NCBI GenBank assembly: GCA_032622095.1
Contig: CP136067.1
Coordinates: forward strand, 174,938,556 to 175,002,555
Direction of reading: 5' to 3'
DNA: 64,000 nucleotides
Source: Siphonodentalium dalli
Lineage: Eukaryota > Mollusca > Scaphopoda > Gadilida > Siphonodentaliidae
Position numbers and translations under genes: made by a program. Below the pieces are notes generated by a model, which worked only from the letters and a program-made list of their open reading frames with translations, was not told the DNA's origin and searched no databases. How positions within the stretch are numbered: position 1 is the first letter of the stretch; each line of letters begins with the position of its first letter. Positions 33,612 through 45,029 of the stretch are shown here, piece after piece.

Positions 33612-35870
33612 TCAGATTTCTTCGATAAGACGTGTTGGTCGACGAACCATCCTTCGCGCTCTCACATCAGGTGTGTCCAAAATGTTCTGATCATTTTCAC
33701 GTTGATTAAGCTCTGGCACAGTCAGTTCCTCGAACTCATCACTCTCATCAGATTGTCCGTAACACAAATCTGAATTAATGAGTTTGAAGTGCGATGAATT
33801 TCGTCTGATTGAGTGTCCATTTCTTTCTGCTACAACATATGAGTCCTTCACATATACAACCTTGTATGGGTTCGGATTGAACTTGGGAAAGCGTTTTCCA
33901 CTTTTCTGTTGACGCACTAATACCATATCACCAACCACGATTTTAGAATGTTTTGCATGGCGTCTCCTATCTGCGTAGTCCTTCATATGTGCTTTACCCC
34001 TTTCATCGCGTTCGCGAATATCTGGGTCAATGTTTGATTGAGTGTCCTGAATAATAGGAAGTTTTGTTTGAACCTCATATTTATACATCAAACTGTATGG
34101 CGCTACCCCTGTGGTGGAATGCGGTGTTGAATGGTAGTTTCGAAGAAACTGATAGAGTACTTGTTCATATGGTTTCTTTTCTACATACGACGTTTGAATA
34201 ACTTTCTTCATATTTCCCATAAAACGCTCTACCATGCCATTTGCCGCGGGCCAAAGTGGTGTAACTCGGTGATGCACAAATCCAAAATTTTCCGCAAACT
34301 CAGCAAATTTCTCACTTTGGAATGGGCTCCCATTGTCTGTGGTTAGTCTGGCTGGGATACCCATTGTACAGAAGACTTTGTCAAACACGGGAATGACGAC
34401 ATTAGCTGATGTAGATGAAACAACTTCGACATGAGCAAACCGCGAACACTGATCAAGAATGACAAGATATTTGCCATCAGATAATGGGCCGCAGAAGTCA
34501 GCTGAAAGTTCTTCCCATGCATGCTGAGGAAGTGAACTCATCTGTAACGGTTCGTTCCGCACTTTGTCAGTAACAGACTGACATGTCAAACAATTCTTGA
34601 TAAGAGTCTCGACCTTCAGCTCAATTTGTGGAAACCAAACCTTCTCACGCAAACACTGCTTGGTTTTGACTAGTCCTAGATGACCTTCGTGAGCAATAGC
34701 AACGATTTGCGATTGGAGGCATTCCGGAATTACAATTTGCACACCTCGAAGAAGAAGAAGTTTATGGTCACTAGAGTATGCAAGCTGGTTTGAAGCATGG
34801 CGGAATGACCTTAGAGTCTTGATATTAACATGCGCACATGAGTAGTCTTTCTTGTCAAGTTCATTCCATTGATTATTACTTAACAGTCTAATAACTTCCT
34901 GAATTGTCGCGTCAGTCTTTGTTGCTTCCTTGATATGTTCTAATGAGATTGATTTCGGTGTGGTCTCAAACGCAACGTAGTTTATGAATTGTTCAGCGAC
35001 TTTACATAGTTTGGAATCGGTGCACCCTGATTGGATATCAGAAGTGAATCGAGATACGAAATCAGCAGGATTGCTCGAACCTGGGAAATACTTGACAACA
35101 AAGTCGTATTCTTGAATTCGTAGACACCACCTCTCGATTCGAGCTGACGGTCGCGATTTTCCATTCCGAAAAATACTTTCCAAAGGTCGGTGATCCGAGT
35201 ATACAGTAAAGGCTTGACCACACAAATAAATTCTATAATGTTCAATAGGCCAGACTATAGCCAAAGCTTCGCGCTCTATCTGACTATATTTGGATTCAGT
35301 TGACGTTAGGGCACGACTAGCATAAGCAACAGCTTTAATGTCTGTTCCTTGTTTCTGTGATAGGATCGCTCCGAGACCAGTTGGCGATGCATCAACAGTT
35401 AAGAATGTCTCTGCTGAAGGGTCAAAATAGCATAAGCATTTGTCACTCGTTAAACTTGTCTTCACAGATTCAAATGACGTTTCCTGTGATTTTGTCCACA
35501 GCCATTTCGCCTTTTTCTTTGTCAACTGACGAAGTGGTTCAGTAATATCGGAAAAGTTTTGAATAAATCTGGATGAATAAGTTGCCATGCCGAGAAATGA
35601 TCTTAACTCTGTTGCATTCTTAGGCTCGGGAATGTCGCGTATAGCGTGAATTTTGTCAGGATCCTGGCGGATTCCCTCCTTTGTGAAGATGATTCCGAAG
35701 AATTTGACGCTCGACTGATTTATTTGGCATTTACTTCTATTTACAGTCAATCCATTCTTCTCCAAGCGCTCTAGCACTGCGGCCAAGATATTGTTATGTG
35801 CCATTTGAGAAGACGCATGGATCAGAATATCATCAGAGATGTTCACCACATTCGGAATTCCAGATAGCAT
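33612..35870 (-). pseudogene. Pol of element 2, second part (late RT, RNase H, integrase)
   Basis: About 752 residues are open. It begins inside reverse transcriptase (MLSGIPNVVNISDDILIHAS, carrying the catalytic DD), then RNase H (LTVDASPTGLGAILSQK). Integrase follows with HEGHLGLVKTKQ...CLTCQ zinc ligands and the D, D, E residues in LSADFCGPL, TTDNGSPF and GMVERFM. The C-terminal end has KFNPNPYKVVYVK and an acidic tail ending RRPTRLIEEI. This half is uninterrupted. It is separated from the first half by a frame change near 35885-35905, so no full Pol can be read. Confidence 0.85.
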
Positions 35871-35883
35871 TTGGCGGATTAAG

Positions 35884-36870
35884 TCATTTGCAATCTCGGG
35901 ATTCCAAAGTTAACCGCTTGTATCGCCATAGGCCAACGTGACTTGCAAATGTCGTAATGTTCCGCGATTCGGGTGAAATTTCACATTGATGAAAGCATTT
36001 TCTAAGATCTAGGCATGTGAAATGAGTAGAACCCTGAACATCGTAGATCAGATCATGAAGGGTCGGAAACACGTGTCGTTCTCTGAGAATTGCCTTATTT
36101 GCGCATCGCATGTCTACACACAAACGAATATGATCCGGATCACTGGGTTTCGGTGCAGCAACAATTGGTGACACCCAGGGTGTAGCCGAATCTATGACAC
36201 GTTCAATGACATCATCTTTCTCCAGATCACGCAGTTCATCTTCAATTTTTCCTCTCATATGGAAGGGCACTCTACGATATGTTTGGGCAACTGGCGGAAC
36301 TGTTTCATCGATATGAATGTTTATTTGTCGTCCTCTGAATTTTCCCAAACCATTAAATATATGTGAATAGCGCTCAACAATGGTATCACACGATTCATTG
36401 TTAACCGAACATACTACTTGTAGAAGGTTTAATTCCATGCATGTGTTGAAGCACAACAGAGATTCACTTAACCCTTTTAGAACATAAAAGGTTGCCACAG
36501 TTACTTTATCCTTTGCTTCTACTGACGTTGAAATTTTCCCCTCAATCGGCAGTGGTTGCGATGCATTGTAGGCATAGATTTTTATGTCACTGTTGGATGG
36601 CTTGATAAGCTTCGGTTGAAAATTCAAATGACGGTAAGTATCAAGATCAATAATGTTCACTGAAGCACCAGAGTCGAGTAAAACGGTGAGTTCTGTATTG
36701 GCGATTGTGACTTTAGAACGTGGACGGTCATCACCAGAGTGATTTACGGAAAACACATACCCATCCGAATCCGAGTCTGAGTCGACTTGTCGAACATCAT
36801 ACTTTGCAGATTTATGATGATCTGAAGAAACCTCACTCACCCGGGACTTGAACTGATGTTGCCTATCCAC
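35884..36870 (-). pseudogene. Pol of element 2, first part (protease, early RT)
   Basis: About 328 residues are open. There is an acidic spacer (DSDSDSDGYVF), a protease with LLDSGASVNIID, and then reverse transcriptase through TPWVSPIVAAPKP, RLCVDMR, CLDLRKCFHQ and GLWRYKRLT. After RYKRLT the expected FG motif is out of frame and a short segment before the continuing IRQML appears to be missing. A small deletion with frameshift is the simplest explanation. The frame overlaps the end of Gag and has no ATG, as expected if it is expressed by frameshifting from Gag. Confidence 0.82.
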
Positions 36871-37627
36871 CCTCCTTGGTGCTTGAAGATTGGGCTGGTT
36901 TACTGTTACTGAACGTCGTGAAATGGTGTTTTAAACGGCAAAAATCGCAAGTTGTTCCTCTCGCCGGACAAGAATATCGACCTTTTGGGTGTGGGAAAGG
37001 TCCTCCACAGAAATAACACATCCTCCCACCAACCTCAGGGACAGCCGGTGATTGTCTTGGCCGAAGTTCATTCACGGTTAATTTTTGTTTAAAAGAATCC
37101 TCAATTTCATGTGCTTGAACCTCAGACTGTTCAATAGAGCGTGCCATAGCAAGGAGTTCATCCAGGTCACAGTCTTTCCGTAGTGCGTGTCGACGTAACT
37201 TTGACATCGTTGTGCCAAATATGATCTGGTTTTTTATTTCGTCCTCAACATTTGCAAACTCACATGTTTTCGATAATTGTCTGAGTTGTGTACAGTATGA
37301 GTCCATGCTCTGATCACTTGTTTGCATGCACTGTCTGGACTTATAGCGTTCATATGTGAGGTTTTTCTTCGGTGCAAAATATTTATTCAAACATGTGATT
37401 GTTGTCTTAAATGAATCAGCACCATCAGCATCTGGTTTGATTGACTGGTAAATATCGTATACCTCTGGACCAGCGTGATGAAGAAGAAGAGCGTTCTTGC
37501 GCTTATGGTCTTCAATGTTGTAAGCAACCAGAAAATTGGTGAAACGATCAACATATTTTTCCCATCGAGAAGCTAGGGACGATGAATCTGCGACGTCAAA
37601 CGCCGGAAAATTGGGAACATTTGACAT
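36863..37627 (-). CDS. Gag-like protein of Ty3/Gypsy element 2
   Basis: The protein has 254 residues from the ATG at 37627, just inside the primer-binding site. It has the same capsid-like layout as element 1 (W..YVDRF, YFAPKKNLTYERYKSR, DSYCTQLRQLSKTCEF). The first zinc knuckle is present (CYFCGGPFPHPK..., ligands CX2C then H and C). The second (CDFCRLKHHFTTF) lacks its final cysteine, which element 1 has. Pol lies in the +1 frame relative to Gag, the same arrangement as element 1. Confidence 0.83.
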   Translation of the reverse strand: MSNVPNFPAFDVADSSSLASRWEKYVDRFTNFLVAYNIEDHKRKNALLLHHAGPEVYDIYQSIKPDADGADSFKTTITCLNKYFAPKKNLTYERYKSRQCMQTSDQSMDSYCTQLRQLSKTCEFANVEDEIKNQIIFGTTMSKLRRHALRKDCDLDELLAMARSIEQSEVQAHEIEDSFKQKLTVNELRPRQSPAVPEVGGRMCYFCGGPFPHPKGRYSCPARGTTCDFCRLKHHFTTFSNSKPAQSSSTKEGG

Positions 37628-37668
37628 GATGTTTACTGGCTTGTCTCACTAAGATATTATTATCCCAT

Positions 37669-37680
37669 ATATCGTCGCCA
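37669..37680 (-). promoter_or_regulatory. tRNA primer-binding site of element 2
   Basis: On the minus strand the sequence after the 5' LTR reads T then TGGCGACGATAT, sharing its first ten bases with the site of element 1. Confidence 0.7.
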
Positions 37681-37681
37681 A

Positions 37682-37835
37682 TGTTCTATTCTGATGATTG
37701 AAGGCTATGGATTACTATAAATTTTGATAGTGAAATAACTTTTACTGGGTGCATCCATTTTATTCACACAAACATAATCGCATATCCGTACTTCGGATAT
37801 TGCGTACCAAACTTCAACTTATACAGTACATGACA
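37682..37835 (-). repeat. 5' LTR of Ty3/Gypsy element 2
   Basis: This LTR is 154 bp, the partner of 33414-33567, and is followed on the plus strand by the CATAT target duplication. Confidence 0.9.
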
Positions 37836-37869
37836 CATATGTACACGAGTTAAGTTCAGCTGGTGTTTT

Positions 37870-38090
37870 CCTTGGTTGATGCGCATAAAGTTAGCTTTCA
37901 CCTGGTATAGCCTGGAACACCCTAGCTGACCAAGGCTACTCACTAACGTGCTTACGAGACTTCTTCTTCGGTTGTGATTCCAGGTCATTTAATGCTTCTT
38001 AGAATAAGAATGCGCATGACGTTAGCTTTCACCTGCTATAGCCTGGAACGCCCTTATATATAGCTGACCAAGGCTACTCCCTAACGCTAC
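37870..38090. repeat. Short imperfect tandem duplication
   Basis: TTAGCTTTCACCTG.TATAGCC followed by TGGAAC.CCCT and AGCTGACCAAGGCTACTC occurs twice (about 37890-37947 and 38024-38085). The copies differ by single bases and a short TATATAT insertion. Confidence 0.7.
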
Positions 38091-39250
38091 TGTTTTGTAT
38101 TTGTCTGTTGCAATTTGAAGCACAGACGGAAAAGGTGTGTTTTCAGTTCTCGCTTGAAAGCTGACAAAGAGTCACAACATCGAATTTTTAGCGGCAGTCT
38201 GTTCCAAACAGATGTAGCTACCCCCTGGAACGATCGGCGTCCATAGTTGTTATGAAGCTTTTCGACAGTTTTAATGTTTTGGTTGCAGGATATAGCGCGA
38301 GTCCGAGCTCCGACCTCTCGCGCATTGACCACAAACATTTCTGATATATATGACCATATATGACGGATTTACTTGGCGGATAGAGTTATAGACAGTCACT
38401 GTACATTTAAATTGAACGCGGAAGCTGAAAGTCATAATGTGCTCTTTGATCAGAGTGTGTGTTATTCTGTCGTATTTTAGTTTGTTGCACATCAGCCTTG
38501 CACAGTTGTTAATAAGGACATCTAGTCGTTGAATGTTATCTTGCGTAATGCTTGTCAGCAAAGAATTAAGACTGTCAACGCGTGAAATCAAAAGAGATAA
38601 GATAGCGTGCTTCATGGCCTCTTTGCTTAGATGGCAGCGAACAAGCCGCAAACACCGGAGATGGAAGTAGCATGTTTTGAGCATGTTAGAGACCATGGTG
38701 TCCATTGTCATATGAGAGTCAAAATGCGCTCCCAGGTTACGAATACTGGAGCACGATGAAATTGCTGTGTCTCCAAGTCGAATATTGAATTGTTCATCTT
38801 TGTTGTTATTGGTGGATAGAGACAGAGCTTGGAGAGAATATCGAGATCCCACGACAAGAAATTCTGATTTATCGACATTTAACTTTAGTTTATTGCTCTG
38901 CATCCAGCTTTTGACATCTACAATTCTACATAACAAGCTTCAATGCGTTGAATTGCCTCAGAGTACCCGTCAGCATCCTTACGAGAAAACTCGATGTAAA
39001 TTTGTGTCATCTGCATATAGATGGTAATTGACAGAATGACGACTCAGTATGCGCCCGAGAGGCAAGGTATACACCAAAAATAAAAGAGGTCCAAGGATTA
39101 TCCCTGTGGCACACCCACATCAAGAGCAACCTCCGTGGAAACAGACTCCCGAATCACAACCTTCTGTTTTCTACTTGACAGATACGATTCGAACCAATTA
39201 ACATAGAGAGGTTCCTCGAATTCCAATAAGTTCGCTGAGACGTTCCGTTT
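38087..39250 (-). pseudogene. 5'-truncated LINE reverse-transcriptase fragment (CR1/Rex-like)
   Basis: On the minus strand the order is VNWFESYLSSRKQKVV, DVGVPQG, YADD near 39006-39017, then VKSWMQSNKLKLNVDKSEFL, the thumb-type segment (IRNLGAHFDSHMTMD, LLISRVDSLNSLL) and a C-terminal region (LMCNKLKYDRITHTL, VTVYNSIRQVNPSY). This is the reverse transcriptase to C-terminus of a non-LTR element of the CR1/Jockey type. It is split over several frames: one continuous frame at 38271-38936, a second at 38087-38338, and the catalytic part upstream broken by stops. Endonuclease and 5' parts are absent. Confidence 0.78.
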
Positions 39251-39599
39251 AAAGCAGAAAAATAGTGTGTACAAACTCGTAGGGGGAGTTCAAATTTTGC
39301 CCTAATCGGTATTCTAGTGCGTTTTGTTTAATTCCTGAGAATAACTTGCGGAATATTCATGTATGGTTTATTAAATATTCATATAAATCATCACACAGAG
39401 TTCTTGATAGTGCAGACCTGTCGTCATTTTTACACGACCTCAATGCCGCAATTTCTTGTTATCTTGCATATTGTTATGGTGGCTGACAAAATATAACGTC
39501 ACATATACACCATTCACTAATCTAAATTATCCTTATATCTATGACTTGTTCATCATACTATTTTTATCTGCATAGCATATAATACAGTGGTAAGGGTTA

Positions 39600-41169
<1,570 letters not shown>

Positions 41170-41220
41170 CGTGTGCCGGGAATTGTGACAGTCAGCTGTA
41201 TATCTCGTGAAGCGGCAGTC

Positions 41221-41228
41221 TATATATA
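41221..41228 (-). promoter_or_regulatory. TATA box of the 8-finger gene
   Basis: TATATATA lies 52 bp upstream of the ATG at 41169, within sequence that is identical around the corresponding ATG of the paralogue (61359-61366). The spacing implies a 5' untranslated region of only about 25 bases and no upstream intron. Confidence 0.55.
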
Positions 41229-41229
41229 G

Positions 41230-42870
41230 CGAGAATCTGATCTAACTATATCTGAATTCCACAGTGTAACTGTAAATTATTTAGTTCGTGATATGGAGGG
41301 ATCACGTATCAATCTACCGATTTTCAAGTCGAACAAAGGACGACGAAAATACCGTATTATGTTGACCTACCATGCGTCGCATTGTGGTTTTGTTTAGTAG
41401 AACCGTTCATAAAACGATAGATGTATACACAGCCTAAATGTGCATTAGTGTAAAAGACCGGCCGGTTTAGCTCACAAACTCGACAGTATTTTCGTCGTAT
41501 AACTCTTCACCCGATAGGTCTACTTTGGTGGACTGGGGGGGGGGGGGGGCGGGGGGTTGACATAATCTTTTTATTATGTTATAGTCTACATGTATTTAGA
41601 AACTGACGACCGACGCATATAGATGTGTGTTATTATGGATTAGCCCTTATATAAAACAAATACTAAAGTAAAAGCCCAGTAAACGATGGTTTAACACACT
41701 TTACTCTGTGCCAGTTAAAGTAAATGTAAATATAGAATATCTGGGGTTTCCTCATTGGACACGGAAATACAACGAAATAGAAAATTAAACGAATGGTAAT
41801 ATAGGATGCTACTTGGCGGGAACACAGATCTCGAGAATGAATACACAATGTACATAACTTTGGTCCAAAGAAATGAAGTGATAATTGGTATATAATAAAT
41901 ACAAGTTATATTAATACATGCACAACATAATAAAGTTTATACTTACCAATATATATATGCAGAAACGTGAAGATTGTATCAGGTAACAATGAAAATACCA
42001 ACAGCAATAAAATAACGATGTGTTCAATTTGGTTTCTCTTTTAGTTCTTCCCTTGTCGATCTCGTCACTTCTTCTCGAGCCGAGAGTTCCAGTTAACTTT
42101 CCGGTACAAACTTATCGCCGCTCCGGCTCCGGTCACTTCCGATTGACTTATCTCCCATTGATCAGAAACCCAATTTCACAACACTATTCCCTCTTTAAAA
42201 TAATTAGAGTCCAGCTGAGGGAACAGCGATCCAGATCAAAATTCCCAATTGAAATAATCACAAGGTGTGCGGAGAAAATCATTCCACAACAAAGAAAAAA
42301 TACCATGCCTGTTCGGTGTACAATGTTTGCATGAACGAACAAAACATAGTTCTATGATTATACAAGAAAATGATTATAGAAAAACAAATACCGTACCAGG
42401 TCGGTTTACAAATAATTCGATGAAATGAATGAATGATTACCAAAAATCCACTCTTCAATAAGCTTGAGAATTTCAAATTACTTTTGAACGGACTGACGTA
42501 GGTAACCGACGTAGATAACATTTGCCCTACATGTATTTCGAATATCTCATGAACATCGAACAATCTGTGTGAAGAGTGGAATGCCAGTATTTTGTTGACC
42601 CTTTATTTGAAACGAATTAACCAACATATTGAGTGAAATTATTGTGCAGTCACCACTGATACTCAAGTTATAGTTTTAAAATTAACTAACTTACAAGATC
42701 TAATACATTTGTTCTAAAAATTAGCAATGATCCAGCGATAACCGTGGTTGCTCCAATCGCAGCAATGCAATTAAAATTTGAGGGTAACCTACTTGTTATG
42801 TGAAGCTTTGAATGATGATAACAATAGATTATGTTCACGTTGCATCAATTGAGCAATGAAGCGATAATCA
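41230..42870. other. Upstream region of the 8-finger gene and non-coding DNA
   Basis: 41230-41721 is part of duplication 2 and contains a G-run at about 41531-41549. Beyond it no gene is supported. An open frame at 42020-42334 encodes an arginine/proline-rich text without a known domain. The locally GC-richer patch 42045-42160 stands out from the AT-rich surroundings but is unexplained. Confidence 0.4.
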
Positions 42871-42889
42871 TTTTTGCTGAACAGATCAA

Positions 42890-43045
42890 ATTATGTTTCT
42901 TTTTTAGAAATCCAGTTCACGGGACAATCAAGCGACAATAGTTGCTCATCAGATAGAATTATCTGTTTCTTATTTAGAAATCCGGTTCGCAGGACAATTA
43001 GTGAGCAATCAAGCGATAATCGTGGTTGCTCTTCAGAGAAAAGTA
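42890..43045. repeat. Imperfect tandem repeat of about 80 bp
   Basis: TTAGAAATCC.GTTC.C.GGACAAT followed by CAAGCGA.AAT.GTTGCTC occurs twice (about 42905-42950 and 42976-43035). A related piece (CCAGCGATAACCGTGGTTGC) lies near 42732. No gene is supported here. Confidence 0.6.
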
Positions 43046-43925
43046 TACGTTCGTGTCTGTGTGAGCCTGTATTTCATAAAATGTTATCTGATTATTCTCC
43101 TTGAAATCATATTAGCAATATTCTGGCCAATTCACCCGCTACCTCGCCGACAGTTGCAGGCAGTGTTTTCTTTATTTTGCTATGCCAAAATACCACATTC
43201 TGCGGCTCGTCAGACACCACTTCTAGTACATGCCTCGTCCAACTGCATGAAGTCCCTTCTAATTTCCATTGAAATTTGCACAGGTAGTGCTCGGAACACG
43301 TGAAACCGATGTAATTTAAGTGTTAGGTCGTGTGTATGTGATCACATGTGGACCATTTGCTTAACTAGTAAACCCATTCAGGAGACAGTTAATGGATGGG
43401 AATCATTTGATCCACATAAGTCTGTGCTCTCGATCCATGAATGCTAGTATATATGTGTAAATAGTATATATGTGTAAATTTCTTGAAAGTTCAAAGCAGC
43501 TCAACTCACAATGATCATAAAATGACCAATCATTCATTGATTTAAATTGTAGTCAACTAACTCATATTATGAATTATTATTCGATATGAAAACAAATTAT
43601 AAAGAATACAGCCATATGAGAACTATTATTTCACAATAAAGATTTCCTGAAAGCTTATGGATTTATAATAACTCATTCTGAGAATTTACATCAAATTAAT
43701 TATAGATATTACAACACAACACAATGCCTTGTTCAGTTTATGTCTGTTTATTTATGTTCAATATGTTATGTTCTACCATTTTTGTCTATTGTTTTTGTTT
43801 AATGTTCTCTGTATATATCCTATATATCATATAATATCACTATCTATATTCTGATCTATTCATAAAAATACACGGCAGTCACTGATTAGAAACTTAAAAA
43901 ATTGCCAGTACAATAACTGACGAAT
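43046..43925. other. Non-coding stretch, nothing recognised
   Basis: The sequence is AT-rich with short repeats such as a doubled TAGTATATATGTGTAAAT near 43446-43479. The open frame at 43001-43303 has no recognisable domain. Confidence 0.4.
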
Positions 43926-43954
43926 AATTATACACCGGTGTAACACGTCATCTC

Positions 43955-44040
43955 CCCCCCCAGGATATCTCCCCCCCCCCGGGGGGGAAGATGTCCTAGG
44001 ATATCTCCCCCCCACCCTGGATATCTTCCCCCCCATGTAA
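43955..44040. repeat. C-run/G-run cluster related to the 168-bp satellite core
   Basis: It contains several CATCTCCCCCCCC, GGATATCTCCC and GGGGGAAGATGTCC pieces in both orientations. These are the same hairpin core found in each unit of the array at 45030-47206, but without the rest of the unit. Confidence 0.65.
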
Positions 44041-44309
44041 GACTAAAAAATAATTTCACTCATATGATATCGTTTGGTTCTGAAATGGCCAGAAAAATGT
44101 TTTTGGAGATTAAAAAAAAAAAAAGATTAATTTTTTTTTATTTAAAAATAAAAAGGGACAAAATTAGTTTTTTCACGAATTTGATTGTCTGTTCATGAAA
44201 TGACCAGAAAAATGTTTTTTTTTAATTCAAATTTTTTCTTTTCTTTCAAACGTCCAGGCTTGGATATTCCATCATCTTATGGTTTTATCGCTTATTTTGC
44301 TTTATATAG

Positions 44310-45020
44310 TAACTAGAAGGTGACCCGACTTCGTCCGGGCTATTCAAAAACCAAATTTCAAGTCGATAGCTCCACCCGTTTACGAGATCTGGTCTGCGCA
44401 TGCGCGAAGCTGGCGTCGCACGGGCTCGGCGACCCGATAAAATTCGTATCCGGGGGGCAAGATACATACACATACCAAATTTCAAGTCGATAGCTCCACC
44501 CGTTTCCGAGATATATAGCACAATGTCATTTGTGGATACCTCGGCCGGTGATGAGTTAACGCGACATCGGCCGGTTAAGAGTTAACGCGATCACGTCACG
44601 ATTTGTTGATGGCGTAATATATTTACGCAATGTTTTTCGATGAGCGAAGCATGGTCCTGTGTTCTTCCCGATAATTAAGGTAGAAACTTTAAATGTACAC
44701 AGGCATGTGATACATCATTGGAAAGATGAAGCGCCACAGATTCTAACCGTGCAAATTATATGACTGGAAATTTATTATTCGCGCTATATCGAATCGATTT
44801 GTGAGCACCGAATTGAAATATATTAGCGCAAAACGGCGTAAAAACAGATTTGACCTCGGCACGTGAAAAGTTGAGCTCGGATCTGAAAATTAATAGGCCT
44901 ACGCCACTTCCCGACAGAAAATACCCCCACATACCAAGTTTCATCGAAATCGGCTCGGTCGTTTTCGAGTCCATCGCGATCACACACACACACACACACA
45001 CAGACACACAGATCTTCCAA
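44310..45020. repeat. Composite dispersed repeats with CA microsatellite
   Basis: ACCAAATTTCAAGTCGATAG followed by CTCCACCCGTTT.CGAGAT occurs twice (about 44351-44388 and 44475-44512). CGGCCGGT.A.GAGTTAACG occurs twice at 44543-44590. A segment ending AATCGGCTCGGTCGTTTTCG is followed by a (CA)n run at 44980-45000 and ATATATAATAGATGA. This tail type is common at the 3' ends of RTE-type LINEs and their SINEs (from memory). Confidence 0.5.
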
Positions 45021-45029
45021 AATATATAA

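Larger units (their letters stand above)
33414..37835 (-). mobile_element. Ty3/Gypsy LTR retrotransposon 2 (reverse, defective)
   Basis: Two 154-bp LTRs (33414-33567 and 37682-37835), read on the plus strand, start TGTTCTATTC and end ACATGACA. They differ at two visible positions. A perfect 5-bp target duplication CATAT occurs at 33409-33413 and 37836-37840. On the minus strand the primer-binding site TGGCGACGAT follows the LTR at 37680. Gag and Pol are recognisable, but Pol is frame-broken within reverse transcriptase. It is related to element 1 in protein order and motif style, but its LTRs are shorter and unrelated in sequence. Confidence 0.9.
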
